Positions 26,340 through 35,693 of a DNA stretch of 64,000 nucleotides are shown piece by piece. The stretch is from NCBI GenBank assembly GCA_030601755.1, contig JAUWBF010000004.1, positions 29,852 to 93,851 of the forward strand, given 5' to 3'. The translations under genes were made by a program, and so were the position numbers. Numbering within the stretch: position 1 is the first letter of the stretch; each line of letters starts with the position of its first letter. The notes below the pieces were generated by a model. That model ran no database searches and was not told the origin of the DNA. It was given only the letters and a program-made list of their open reading frames with translations. This DNA comes from Verrucomicrobiota bacterium (lineage in GTDB: Bacteria; Verrucomicrobiota; Verrucomicrobiia; Opitutales; Opitutaceae).

Positions 26340-27614
26340 TTAAAAACTGGAGGCCGCGGCGGCGATGCCGTCGGCGGTGCGTTCGAGGATTTCGTCGCAC
26401 TCGGCGGCGGTGAGCAGGAGGCCGGGCTTGAACTGCAGCACGCGCGGATCGAGCTGCGAGAAGATCGCCCAGATGCCCTTGGCGTAGAGTTCACGCATGA
26501 CGTGCTTGGCGCCCTCGGGGTGACCGTTGAACTCGAGCCCGAAGATCACGCCGCGCTGGCGGATGCCGGTGAAGAAGCTGTGCTTCGTAATGATTTCTTC
26601 GAGACCGGCACGGAGCTTCACCGCGATACGGTCGACATTGGTGATGGTCTCGGGGCGCAGGGTGATTTCGAGCGTCTTGAGCGCGGCCACGCAACCGAGC
26701 TCGGAGCCACCGAAGGTCGAGATGTGGCCCCAGCCGTCTTCGTTGAGCCAGCCGCCGCCGGCCTCGTTGGTGATGACCGCGCCGATCGGATAGAGTCCCC
26801 CGGAGAGACCCTTTCCGGTGACGATGATATCGGGCTGCACGCCGTAGCTGGTGATGCCCCAGAGGTTGCCGGAGCCACAGCGCATGAGACCGGTCTGGAC
26901 TTCGTCGGCGACGTAGAGGGAACCGTATTTCTCGCAGAGTTTTTTAACACCTTGCAGGTAGCCCTCGGCCGGCAACGGAAAGCCGTAGGTCGCGGGGATG
27001 GTCTCCATGATGACGCAGGCGGCGTCGCCGGGAGACAGGGCGACCTCGAGCGCGGCCAGGTCATTGAAGGGGACCTTCACAAACTCATCGGGACGACCAC
27101 CGCTCATGAACTGGTCGGCGTAGCGACCGTCGGCGGTGCCGAGCGCGAGACCGGTGTGGCCGTGGTAGGCGCGGATGACGGAAACGATCTTCTTGCGCTT
27201 GGTCGCGTAGCGCGCGCACTTGAGGCCAATGTCGATGGCCTCGCCGCCGCCACTGGAGAATACCGCGTAGCGCATGTTAGGCGTCGCTGTTTGCACAAGC
27301 TTCTTGGCGAGCGCGGCGCGGCCGATGGCGGGGAAGTGATGGTTGCCTACATCGAAGTGATCGAGGGCCTCCTTCAGCTCGGCGATGATCTCGGGGTTGC
27401 GGTGGCCGAGGTTGTAGGTGCCGCCGTTGAGATGCAGGTCGATCAGGCGATGGCCCGACATGTCGTGCAGGAAGTAGCGCTCGCGTTTGCCGATGACGAG
27501 CGGCGTGCCTCGCGCGGCCCAGGCGTGGACCTTGTCGGGATTCCAGTAGGAGGCGCTGTCGGCGAGGACATCGGCCTTTGTTGCGTTAACGAGCGAATCG
27601 ATGAGGGCGGACAT
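26340..27614 (-). CDS. Class III PLP-dependent aminotransferase or phospho-lyase
   Basis: 424 residues from ATG 27614; the frame runs further upstream without homology. Fold type I landmarks are NGGTYNLGHRNPEI, VFSSGGGEAIDIGLK, DEVQTG (Asp237, PLP N1) and VTGKGLSGG with the PLP lysine Lys268. The same family contains GABA/ornithine transaminases and the lyases for phosphoethanolamine and phosphohydroxylysine. The adjacent APH kinase favours the lyase reading, which sequence alone cannot settle. Confidence 0.9.
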   Translation of the reverse strand: MSALIDSLVNATKADVLADSASYWNPDKVHAWAARGTPLVIGKRERYFLHDMSGHRLIDLHLNGGTYNLGHRNPEIIAELKEALDHFDVGNHHFPAIGRAALAKKLVQTATPNMRYAVFSSGGGEAIDIGLKCARYATKRKKIVSVIRAYHGHTGLALGTADGRYADQFMSGGRPDEFVKVPFNDLAALEVALSPGDAACVIMETIPATYGFPLPAEGYLQGVKKLCEKYGSLYVADEVQTGLMRCGSGNLWGITSYGVQPDIIVTGKGLSGGLYPIGAVITNEAGGGWLNEDGWGHISTFGGSELGCVAALKTLEITLRPETITNVDRIAVKLRAGLEEIITKHSFFTGIRQRGVIFGLEFNGHPEGAKHVMRELYAKGIWAIFSQLDPRVLQFKPGLLLTAAECDEILERTADGIAAAASSF

Positions 27615-27646
27615 AACAGTGACGGGGGTTTGAAAAAGGCGCGCGG

Positions 27647-28351
27647 TCAGGACGCGATGGCGGCGAGTGTCTCGTCGGCGGTCAGGACCTGACAGTAGAT
27701 GTTGTTGATGATGGTGAGTTCCTGGCGGTGGAGATCGTCGGTGGCGGCGGCGCAGGCGTCGTCGACCACGATCACGTTGAAGCTTTCGTCGGCCAGGGAG
27801 CGCACGGTGCAGGCCACGCACTGGTCGGTGAAGATGCCAACGGCAACGACGTTGCGGACGCGGAGGTTGTTGAGAATGAGGCGGAGGTTGGTGCCGGTGA
27901 GCGCGCTGTCGGTGGTCTTGGTGACGACGATCTCGTGCGGCAGCGGCGCGATCTGCTCCAACACCTGCGACTCGGGAGCGTGCAGCGGGAGGTTGATGTT
28001 GTTGAAGCCGGGACGCGCCTGACTGAGCGAGCGGTCGCGGCCGTCGGGCGTGAGGCTGGCGATGCGGGCGTAGATGACGTCGCTGCCGATCTCTCGGAAA
28101 CGAGCGATGAGACGCTCGGTGGCGGGCAGCACGATGTTCTTCAGGCGCGAGCGAAACGGTGCCCAGCGTTCCCACTCGGCGACGTCAGAGGGCTTCGCAT
28201 CCGTCGCCGGAGGAGGCGGCAGGTAGCAGGCCTGCAGGTCGATCACGAGGAGGGCGGTCTCCTTCGGATCGAGCACGATGTCGGGGAGCGAGTCCCCGTC
28301 CATGGTCTCGTAGTAGAAGGACCGATACGCGTTGCGCCAGCCGGTGCTCAT
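27647..28351 (-). CDS. Isochorismatase-like cysteine hydrolase
   Basis: 234 residues. The triad is Asp38 (LLVIDLQ), Lys145 (VVTKTTDSA) and Cys178 (TDQCVACTVRSL), all present. Relatives hydrolyse isochorismate, N-carbamoyl amines, nicotinamide or peroxyureidoacrylate. In this amine-uptake operon an amidase or carbamoylase on an amine-derived substrate is plausible. Lies 12 bp after the SDR gene and 32 bp before the aminotransferase. Confidence 0.9.
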   Translation of the reverse strand: MSTGWRNAYRSFYYETMDGDSLPDIVLDPKETALLVIDLQACYLPPPPATDAKPSDVAEWERWAPFRSRLKNIVLPATERLIARFREIGSDVIYARIASLTPDGRDRSLSQARPGFNNINLPLHAPESQVLEQIAPLPHEIVVTKTTDSALTGTNLRLILNNLRVRNVVAVGIFTDQCVACTVRSLADESFNVIVVDDACAAATDDLHRQELTIINNIYCQVLTADETLAAIAS

Positions 28352-28363
28352 GATCGAACGTTC

Positions 28364-29140
28364 TCAGGCGGTGAGGGCTGCGGGCGACTCGGGCAGGATC
28401 TGGCCGCCGTCGACAGTGATGGTTTGGCCGGTGATGTAGCCGGCCTCGGCGGAGGCGAGGAAGGCGGCGGCGTGGCCGATGTCCTCGACGGTGCCGAGCT
28501 TGCCGAGCGGCACGCAGGCGGCGGTGGAGTTGATGTATTCCTCGCCCATGCCGACGAGGGCTTCGGTGAGGATGTTTCCGGGCAACACGGCGTTGATGGT
28601 AATGCCGTCCTTGGCGAGCTCGATGGCGGCGGTGCGGATGAAGCCGAGTTGGGCGGCCTTGGTGGCGCCGTAGTGCGACCAGCCGGGGAAACCGGTGGTC
28701 GGGCCGGTGATGGACGAGGTGACGACGACGCGCGGCGCGGCGCTCTTCTTGAGCTCGGGCAACGCGGCCTGCACGCAGAGCATCATGCTGCGGACGTTGG
28801 TGACAAAGAGCCCGTCCCACGCCTCGTCGGTCATGTCGGCGAGCTTGCAGGCGGGGAAGGCGCCGGCGTTGGCGCACAGGACGTCGAGTCCGCCGTGGAG
28901 TTCGACGGCCTTGGCGACCATGGCGGCGACTTCGGCGCGGCTGGAGACGTCGGCTTTGAAGAAGGCGGCGGTGCCGCCGGCCGCGACGAGCTCGGCCACG
29001 GTGGCTTCGCCCTCGGCGGGTGTGCGGGCCACCACGAGGACCTTGGCGCCGTGCGACGCGAAGACGCGGGCGATGCCCTTGCCGATTCCCTTGCTGCCAC
29101 CGGTGACGATGACGGACTTGTTTTTTAGCGATGCACTCAT
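28364..29140 (-). CDS. SDR family oxidoreductase (FabG-like)
   Basis: 258 residues. TGGSKGIG at 13-20, NAGA at 91-94, Ser142/143, Tyr157 and Lys161 (YGATK), and ITGQTITVDGGQ near the C-terminus. A full classical SDR, probably NAD(P)-dependent dehydrogenation of an alcohol in the compound imported by the upstream transporter. Starts 28 bp after potC. Confidence 0.92.
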   Translation of the reverse strand: MSASLKNKSVIVTGGSKGIGKGIARVFASHGAKVLVVARTPAEGEATVAELVAAGGTAAFFKADVSSRAEVAAMVAKAVELHGGLDVLCANAGAFPACKLADMTDEAWDGLFVTNVRSMMLCVQAALPELKKSAAPRVVVTSSITGPTTGFPGWSHYGATKAAQLGFIRTAAIELAKDGITINAVLPGNILTEALVGMGEEYINSTAACVPLGKLGTVEDIGHAAAFLASAEAGYITGQTITVDGGQILPESPAALTA

Positions 29141-29168
29141 GTCAGGGTTTTATGGATACGTTCTCGGC

Positions 29169-29996
29169 TCAGTGTCCGCCGGCGGCCGCCGTGGCGCGGC
29201 GGGACTTGCGGGTGCTCCACTTGACGATGCCGAAGAGGACGAGCACGAGGATGATGGCGAAGAGGACGTTGAGCACGCCGACCGCCGGCACCATGGGCTG
29301 GTAGCCGCTGGTCATGCGGGCATAGAGCCACTCGGGCAGCGCGCTGTCGGCGCCGGTGGTGAATAGCGAGAGCGCGAAGTTGCCCCACGAGAGCAGCACG
29401 GCGAAACACGTCGCGCTGATCATACCGGGCAGCAGGAGCGGGATCGTGATCTTGCGCAGGATTTGCCAGCGGGTCGCGCCCATGTCGCGCGCGGCTTCTT
29501 CGAGGGATTCGTCGAGACCGTAGGCCTGGATCGAAATGATCAGCGTGGTGATCGGCGCGATCCACACGGTGTGCGCGATGGCCGCGGTCCACCAGCTGGT
29601 CGTGACGTCGAGGAAGTTGAACCACATGAGCAGCGCGAGACCGAGGACCGACTGCGGGAAGAACAACGGCAGCAGCACGAGGCGCTGGAAGGTCTTGCGG
29701 CCTTTCCAACGGTAGCGGGCGTAGGCGAGCGCGGAGAAGAAGCCGATGGTGACCGACGCCAACGCGGTGACGACACCGATGCGCAGGCTGACGCTCACGA
29801 AGTCGTGCACCTGCGGCGAGGTGAGCGCGTCCTCATACCATTTGAAGGTGATCTGCTCCTGCGGATACGGGAACGAAAAGAAGCGGCGCTTGGAGAGGGA
29901 GGCGACGATGATGCAAAAGACCGGGAAGTAGAACACGAGCAGCACGAGGCCCGCGTAGAGGCTGAAACCGGCTTTCTGGGTGCGTGAGACGATCAT
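29169..29996 (-). CDS. potC: ABC transporter permease, PotC type
   Basis: 275 residues with six membrane segments and the permease EAA loop (SLEEAARDMGATRWQIL, about 161-177). The N-terminus FSLYAGLVLLVFYFPVFCIIVASL is typical of the PotC/YdcV branch of spermidine/putrescine-type importers. It follows potB by 9 bp. Confidence 0.9.
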   Translation of the reverse strand: MIVSRTQKAGFSLYAGLVLLVFYFPVFCIIVASLSKRRFFSFPYPQEQITFKWYEDALTSPQVHDFVSVSLRIGVVTALASVTIGFFSALAYARYRWKGRKTFQRLVLLPLFFPQSVLGLALLMWFNFLDVTTSWWTAAIAHTVWIAPITTLIISIQAYGLDESLEEAARDMGATRWQILRKITIPLLLPGMISATCFAVLLSWGNFALSLFTTGADSALPEWLYARMTSGYQPMVPAVGVLNVLFAIILVLVLFGIVKWSTRKSRRATAAAGGH

Positions 29997-30005
29997 GGCG
30001 GCGGT

Positions 30006-30893
30006 TTATTCGGAGGGCTTTTTGCCGAGCAGCTTCTCCAGGTCGAAGCGGGCGAGCGCGAGGAACACGACGATGGTGGTCAGCACGATGAAGAGCGTCG
30101 AAAGCGCCGAGCCGAGCGGCCAGTTTTGCGCGTAGGTGAACTCGGACTCGATGTCGGAGGCGATGGTGACGACCTTTTGTCCGCCGAGGATCTTGGCCTC
30201 GGAGATCGCGCCGACCGAAAGCACAAAGACCAGCAGCGAGCCGATCATGACGCCCGGCATGGAGAGCGGCAGGTCGATCTTGCGAAACACCTGCCAGCGG
30301 CTCGCGCCGAGGTCGAAGGCGGCCTCGCGGACCTGGTCGGGCACCATGTTCACACCGAGCACCAGGGGGAAGAGCATGAACGGCAGGTAGACGTAGCACA
30401 TGCCGAGCACGATCACCGGCACGTTGTAGAGCAGGGAGTCGATCTGCAGGCCGAACCACGTCTCGAGCAGGCCGCCGACGACGCCTTTTTTCATGAAGCC
30501 GATGACCCAGCCGAACAGTCGGATGTTTTCGGATACAAAGAGCGAGGTCGCGATCGCGTAGGTGATGAAGGCCGTGCCGCTGCGGAAGATCTTGGCCATG
30601 GCGAACGCCAGCGGATAACAGACCGCGAGCAGGATCACCACGGTGACCGCGGCGAGGCCGAGCGACCACATGATGGACTTGAAATAGGTCTGCTCAAAAA
30701 TGGTGCGGTAGTTCTCCAGCGTGGGCGCCTGCAGCAGCTCGAAGGTTTTTGGCGGCATCAGGCCGAACCACACCACGCAGAGCAGCGGGGCGACGAAGCC
30801 GAAGAGCATGAGCAGCGCGAACGGAGAGGCGGACAACGCGCCCACGAGGCCGGGGCCGAAGCTGAATTTTTTCTTGGGCTGCTTGTCGCTCAT
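30006..30893 (-). CDS. potB: ABC transporter permease, PotB type
   Basis: 295 residues, six membrane segments; EAA loop VREAAFDLGASRWQVFRKIDLP. Start overlaps the potA stop by 4 bp (ATGA). Pairs with PotC to form the membrane channel of the polyamine/opine/amine-type importer. Confidence 0.9.
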   Translation of the reverse strand: MSDKQPKKKFSFGPGLVGALSASPFALLMLFGFVAPLLCVVWFGLMPPKTFELLQAPTLENYRTIFEQTYFKSIMWSLGLAAVTVVILLAVCYPLAFAMAKIFRSGTAFITYAIATSLFVSENIRLFGWVIGFMKKGVVGGLLETWFGLQIDSLLYNVPVIVLGMCYVYLPFMLFPLVLGVNMVPDQVREAAFDLGASRWQVFRKIDLPLSMPGVMIGSLLVFVLSVGAISEAKILGGQKVVTIASDIESEFTYAQNWPLGSALSTLFIVLTTIVVFLALARFDLEKLLGKKPSE

Positions 30894-31960
30894 GACTCGA
30901 GGATCTGGCTGTCGGCGAGTTCCCAGCCGAGCAGGGCCTCGCCCGAGGCGCGCTCCTCGCGGAGGCGCTCGACGGTGAGGGTGCAGCCGGGGACGACCTC
31001 GACGTGATACTGGATGCGGGAGCCGAGTGAGAACTCGTTGAGAATCTTCACGGGCACGGCGTTGCCGGCGGTCTCGCCCTCCTTGAGGAAGCGGAGCGAC
31101 TCTGGGCGGATGAGGAGCTTGCGGGCGGCGCCGGGCTCAAGCGGCGCGGGCAGGTTGAGCGGGTAGGTCTTGCGGCCGGTGTCCCAGTTGGCGGTGGCGC
31201 CGCCGGCGGCGGTGATGTCGAGCAGGTTGACCTCGCCCATGAACTCGGCGACGAAGGCGTTTTTCGGCGCGGCGTAGATCTCGTCAGGACGGCCGATCTG
31301 CTCGATGACGCCGGCGCGGAGGATGGCGACGCGGTCGCTCATGACCATGGCCTCCTCCAGCGAATGGGTGACGTAGCAGAAGGTTTTTTTGGTGCTGCGC
31401 TGGATGTCCTTGAGCTCCTTCTGGAGCATTTTGCGCAGGCGGGCGTCGAGGGCGGAAAGCGGCTCGTCGAAGAAGAGGATGTCCGGGTCGTAGGCGAGCG
31501 CGCGGGCCAGGGCCACGCGCTGGCGCTCGCCGCCGGAACACTGGGTGACGTTTTTGTTGTAGTAACGATTCGGGTCGAGATGGAGGAGCTTGAGCAGCTC
31601 CCAGGCGCGGGTGCGGCGCTCGCTTTCGCCTGCACCACGGATGGTCAGGGGGAACTCGACGTTCTTGCCCACGGTCATGTGCGGGAAGAGCGCGAGCGAC
31701 TGGAAGACCATGCACGTAGGGCGCTTGTTGGGCGGCAGGTCGTTGACGGTTTGCCCTCGGATTTTCAGCGCGCCCTCGGTGGGTTTCTCCATGCCGACGA
31801 GCATGCGCAGGAGCGTGGTCTTGCCGCTGCCACTGGGGCCGACGAGGGTGAAAAATTCGCCGTCGGCGATCTGGAAGCTGACGTCGTTGACGGCGGTGAA
31901 TTTGCCAAAGCGTTTGGTGACGCCGGCCACCTCGAGGATGGGTGCTGCGGATTCGTCCAT
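30890..31960 (-). CDS. potA: ABC transporter ATP-binding protein, PotA type
   Basis: 356 residues from ATG 31960; the longer frame upstream overlaps a hairpin and has no homology. Walker A GPSGSGKTT at 41-49, Q-loop VFQSLALFPH, signature CSGGERQRVALARAL from 141, Walker B ILFFDEP (161-167), D-loop SALDARL, H-loop VTHSLEEA, and a C-terminal TOBE domain (about 280-356). It energises the PotBC channel. Confidence 0.93.
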   Translation of the reverse strand: MDESAAPILEVAGVTKRFGKFTAVNDVSFQIADGEFFTLVGPSGSGKTTLLRMLVGMEKPTEGALKIRGQTVNDLPPNKRPTCMVFQSLALFPHMTVGKNVEFPLTIRGAGESERRTRAWELLKLLHLDPNRYYNKNVTQCSGGERQRVALARALAYDPDILFFDEPLSALDARLRKMLQKELKDIQRSTKKTFCYVTHSLEEAMVMSDRVAILRAGVIEQIGRPDEIYAAPKNAFVAEFMGEVNLLDITAAGGATANWDTGRKTYPLNLPAPLEPGAARKLLIRPESLRFLKEGETAGNAVPVKILNEFSLGSRIQYHVEVVPGCTLTVERLREERASGEALLGWELADSQILES

Positions 31961-32001
31961 TGGGTCCGTTGTGTCGATATGCGGGCGCAGGCAGGCAGTG
32001 G

Positions 32002-32032
32002 CCGCGGACCGGGCGCCCGGCACGGTCCGCGG
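32002..32032. terminator. Strong hairpin between potD and potA
   Basis: 10-bp perfect stem CCGCGGACCG/CGGTCCGCGG around an 11-nt loop that contains GGGCGCCC. It lies 34 bp after the potD stop. Such hairpins typically stabilise the binding-protein mRNA or attenuate read-through so that PotD is made in excess over the membrane parts. Confidence 0.6.
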
Positions 32033-32066
32033 ATTGACAAAAGCAGGCGTGATGCCGGCCGGAGGA

Positions 32067-33245
32067 TCAGCCCTCGCGGGTGCGCTTGGCCTCGTTGTAG
32101 ATCGAGGTGAGCAGGTCGTTGTCCGGCACAACCTGGTAGTCGACGCTGCGGTTCATCTGATCTTCGAGAGTGTCCCAGTGGAAGCTGTTGAGCTCGTCCT
32201 TCTTGAATTTGTTGAACACTTCGGGCTGCGACATCTGGGTGACCGGATTGTGCGAGGCCTCGGCCATGGCGACGGTGTGGCAGATGTCGGGGCGCTGCAC
32301 GTATTCGAGGAAGTCCTCGGCGAGCGGGCTGACGTCGGGGTTGTTGACCACGGAGGTGAGTTCGAACCACTGGAGCGAACCCTTGCCGCCCTCGAGCGGG
32401 CCGCGGCGGGGGCTGATGTGGTGGACCTCGTTGAAGCCTTCGAAGCGGGCGACCGAGCAGGTGTAGATGCCGCCGGAGTAGATGGCGTCGATCTCGCCGT
32501 TGATGAGGGCCTGGTTGAGCTGGGCGGGATCGCCACTGATCATGGCGGCGTTGGCGAAGAGGGTCTGGGCGGTCTGCTTGAACTTTTCGACCTCCTCGGG
32601 CGTGTGCTCCTTGTAGGGCGAGAAGCCGGCGGTGATGCACATGTGCATGACGTTCCAGTTGTCCCAGGCGAGCAGGCCGTATTTGCCCTTCATCTTCGGG
32701 TCGAGGAACATGGGCAGGCCCTGGTCCTCGGCCATGTCGACGGAGATCTTCTTGGTGTTGACCACGAAATTCATCGGGCCGAAGCGCTGCATCATGCCGA
32801 TGAGTTCCTTGCCGTCGGGCGAGAGGGCGAACGGGTTGATGCCCATCTCCTTGTTGTAGAACATGGGCATCATCTTCTCGATGTAGGGCATGAAGCGCTC
32901 CATGCTGATGGGCTTGATGAGGCCCTCTCCCCACATCTGCTGACGGGCCCAGCATTGGTTGAGGTTGATGAGGTCCCAGACCTTGATCTCACCGGCGCGG
33001 AGCTTGTTGATCATGCTCGGGTCATCGGTGCCGGACTCGGCTTTAAGTGAGAGTCCCTTGTGCATCTTGCGGAAGGGATTGAGGACGTTGTCGGAGTTGT
33101 AACCTTCCCAACAGAGGATGTTCAGTTCCTTGTCCCGGCCGGCGGCCCAGGCCAGGTTCGGGACGGAGGAGAAGGCAAGTCCGGCGGCGGCGGCGCCCGC
33201 GAGCTTCATGAAGTCGCGGCGGCTGAAGTTATGCGTTGTTTTCAT
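32067..33245 (-). CDS. potD: ABC transporter substrate-binding protein, PotD/PotF type
   Basis: 392 residues from ATG 33245 (an upstream in-frame start at 33329 would overlap the LysR gene). Twin-arginine leader SRRDFMKLAGAAAAGLAF ends near AWAAG. Family segments are LNILCWEGYNSDNVLNPFRK at the mature N-terminus, WDLINLNQCWARQQMW and NGEIDAIYSGGIYTCSVARF. A Tat signal rather than Sec is less common for this family. First gene of the amine operon; ligand unknown, expected to be an amine or amino alcohol. Confidence 0.92.
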   Translation of the reverse strand: MKTTHNFSRRDFMKLAGAAAAGLAFSSVPNLAWAAGRDKELNILCWEGYNSDNVLNPFRKMHKGLSLKAESGTDDPSMINKLRAGEIKVWDLINLNQCWARQQMWGEGLIKPISMERFMPYIEKMMPMFYNKEMGINPFALSPDGKELIGMMQRFGPMNFVVNTKKISVDMAEDQGLPMFLDPKMKGKYGLLAWDNWNVMHMCITAGFSPYKEHTPEEVEKFKQTAQTLFANAAMISGDPAQLNQALINGEIDAIYSGGIYTCSVARFEGFNEVHHISPRRGPLEGGKGSLQWFELTSVVNNPDVSPLAEDFLEYVQRPDICHTVAMAEASHNPVTQMSQPEVFNKFKKDELNSFHWDTLEDQMNRSVDYQVVPDNDLLTSIYNEAKRTREG

Positions 33246-33322
33246 GTTTGGATAAAGGAACCGCCGGAGTTTCAGCAGGCACGATACCAGCTGATTTCCG
33301 CCTCCACCTATCCTTCCAATAG

Positions 33323-34243
33323 ATGCCATCTATACTTAACCACAGCGTCGAACTACGCCATCTGCTCTACTTCCAGGCGGTGGCCGAGCACGGGAGCTTC
33401 ACCCGCGCCGCCTCGGTGATCGGGCTGCGCCAGCCGACGCTTTCCCAACAGATCCAGCAGATGGAGAAGGCGCTGGGCGTGCCGCTGTTCGATCGCGCGC
33501 GTTCACGCTGCCGGCTGACGTCGGCGGGCGAGATGCTGCTGCCGTATGTGCGCCGCGTGCTGGCCGAAATGGAGAATCTGCGCAGCTCGCTCGACGACCT
33601 GAGCGAATTGCGCCGCGGCTCGTTGACTCTGGCGGTGCTACCCTCGCTGAACCACCGCCTGTTGCCGCAAACGCTCGCGCGCTTTCACCAGGAATACTCG
33701 GGCATCCACATCAAGATCCTCGAGATGTCGGTCGACGACATGGAGCGCGCCGTGGTGGCGGGCACGGTGGAGCTGGGCATCGGCGTCATCCCACCGGCGG
33801 AGCCGAGCCTGCGCACGCAGACGTTGTTCACCGAGGAATTGATGGCCGTCGTGCCGGCACTCGATCCGCTGGCCGAGCAGACCAGCGTGACCATCGACGA
33901 CATCCGCGGGCGCCCGTTGCTCGCGCCGCCGCCGGGCTTCGGCACGCGCACGATGTTATTGAAGGCTTTTTCCAAGGCCCGACGCGTCCCCCAGTTCGCG
34001 CTCGAGCTCAGCTCCGTCGACGTGTTGCTGCGCATGGTCGAGTCTGGCGGCGGGGTGGGCATCGTGCCGGCCTCGACGCTGTGGGACCGTCCGCAGGGCG
34101 ACTACGCGGCGCTGCGGATCGTGCGCCCTACACTGTCGCGCGGCATCGGTTTTCTGACCCTGCACGGCGCGCACACCAGGCCGGCCGCGGCGGCGTTCAT
34201 CACGATCGCAAAGCTCGTCGCAAAGTCACTGCCCCCGGATTGA
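33323..34243 (+). CDS. LysR family transcriptional regulator
   Basis: 306 residues. N-terminal HTH LRHLLYFQAVAEHGSFTRAA through QPTLSQQIQQMEKALG (about 11-52), linker helix, then a type 2 periplasmic-binding effector domain. It is divergent from potD with a 77-bp spacer, the classical LysR arrangement, so it most likely activates the pot-SDR-hydrolase-aminotransferase-kinase(-eut) operon in response to the imported compound. Confidence 0.93.
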   Translation: MPSILNHSVELRHLLYFQAVAEHGSFTRAASVIGLRQPTLSQQIQQMEKALGVPLFDRARSRCRLTSAGEMLLPYVRRVLAEMENLRSSLDDLSELRRGSLTLAVLPSLNHRLLPQTLARFHQEYSGIHIKILEMSVDDMERAVVAGTVELGIGVIPPAEPSLRTQTLFTEELMAVVPALDPLAEQTSVTIDDIRGRPLLAPPPGFGTRTMLLKAFSKARRVPQFALELSSVDVLLRMVESGGGVGIVPASTLWDRPQGDYAALRIVRPTLSRGIGFLTLHGAHTRPAAAAFITIAKLVAKSLPPD

Positions 34244-34257
34244 CGCCACAGGCCCGC

Positions 34258-35541
34258 TCAGGCCTTCGCCGGCCGCAGGCTGAGCGGCAGGAGGATCAAC
34301 AGGCCGACGAGGAAATAGCCGGCGTTGGCGAAGATCGCCGCTCGGTAGCCGAAGTGGCTGATCATCCAGCCAAAACTCAGCGGCCCCACCATCGCGGCGA
34401 GCTTGGCGAAGAATCCCCAGTAACCGAAAAACTCCCCCTGCCGCCCTTCCGGCGTGAGCGTCGAGACCACCGCGCGCGCCGCCGATTGCAGCGCTCCCAT
34501 CGCGATGCCCGCCAGCACGCCGATCGCGTAGAACTCGCCCGCCGTCCGGCAAAAACCCGCCCACGCGCACACCACGATCCACAACACCAGCGCCCCCGAC
34601 AACGCCGGCTTCGGCCCCGCTCGGTCCTGCCACAGGCCAAAACCCCACGCGCCGGCCACGCCCGCCAGTTGCAGCACGATGAACAGGCCGATGACCTGCT
34701 CCTGGGTCATGCCGATTTCGTTGATCGCAAACAACGCCGCGAACGCGATGACCGCCGTCAACCCCGACAGAAAAACCGTCATCGCCACGAAAAACACCGC
34801 CAGCCGCCGGTGCCGCGGCAGATCGCGCCGCATGGTCGCAAGCTGCCCCCACGCGCGATGCAGGTAACTCTCGCCCGCCGCCAGCGCCAGCGGCCGCGCC
34901 CGTTCGCGCATCAGCAAAAACGTCGGCAAACTCGCCAGCAGGAAAAACGCCCCCGTGATCACGAACGTCCACGGCACCCGCGCCGCCCCGCCCTCACCGC
35001 CGATCACGACCAACGCCAGCACCAGGCTCAGCAACCCGCCGAAGTAACCCACGCTCCACCCGTAGCCGGAGATACGGCCGGCCGTCTCCGACGTGCTCAA
35101 CTCGGGCAGGAACGCGCCGCAGAGATTTTCACCCGTGGAAAAGGCCACGTTGGCCACCACGATCAGGCCCAGCGCCAGCCACACCTCGCCCTCGCCGACC
35201 AGCGCCAGCGCCATGGTGCCCAGCGAGCAGACCAGCACGGTGACGAGCAGCAGCGCCTTTTTGCGCGCGGTCACGTCGGCGATCGCCCCCACCAGCGGCG
35301 CCGCGAAAATCACCAGCAATTGCGACAACGACAACGCCGTGCCCCACCAGCCCTCGGCCCGCGAGTCGCCGCCCGCCACCACCTTCTGAAAGTAGGCCGC
35401 GTAGATCACCGTGATGATGACGGTGGTGAACGCCGAGTTGGCGAAGTCGAAGCAGCACCAACCAAATATCTCCCGTTTCTTAACCGGAGGGAACTCCGTG
35501 CCGTTGTCGCTGGTCCGCACCTCTTGGTCTCCCGTGTCCAT
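34258..35541 (-). CDS. MFS transporter, UMF1/Atg22-like
   Basis: 427 residues from ATG 35541; the longer frame to 35637 is arginine-rich and implausible. FGWCCFDFANSAFTTVI at the N-terminus, SGYGWSVGYFGGLLSL, and GALQSAARAVVSTLTPEGRQGEFFGYW in the second half are hallmarks of the UMF1 family (yeast Atg22 relatives). Twelve membrane segments. Cargo unknown, possibly amino acids. Convergent with the LysR gene (14 bp apart), divergent from the desaturase. Confidence 0.9.
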   Translation of the reverse strand: MDTGDQEVRTSDNGTEFPPVKKREIFGWCCFDFANSAFTTVIITVIYAAYFQKVVAGGDSRAEGWWGTALSLSQLLVIFAAPLVGAIADVTARKKALLLVTVLVCSLGTMALALVGEGEVWLALGLIVVANVAFSTGENLCGAFLPELSTSETAGRISGYGWSVGYFGGLLSLVLALVVIGGEGGAARVPWTFVITGAFFLLASLPTFLLMRERARPLALAAGESYLHRAWGQLATMRRDLPRHRRLAVFFVAMTVFLSGLTAVIAFAALFAINEIGMTQEQVIGLFIVLQLAGVAGAWGFGLWQDRAGPKPALSGALVLWIVVCAWAGFCRTAGEFYAIGVLAGIAMGALQSAARAVVSTLTPEGRQGEFFGYWGFFAKLAAMVGPLSFGWMISHFGYRAAIFANAGYFLVGLLILLPLSLRPAKA

Positions 35542-35693
35542 GTGGCGCGCAGCCAATCCTCCCTCCGCTCCCGTGGCAAGGCGCCGCGGCGGGCGTTTTT
35601 TACAACTCGACCTCCGCCCAAACGCGTCTTGCGCCACCCCGTCGCCGACAGGTAGGGTCCCGGCCTTATCACCGTTTCTAACCTCCGTTATTC

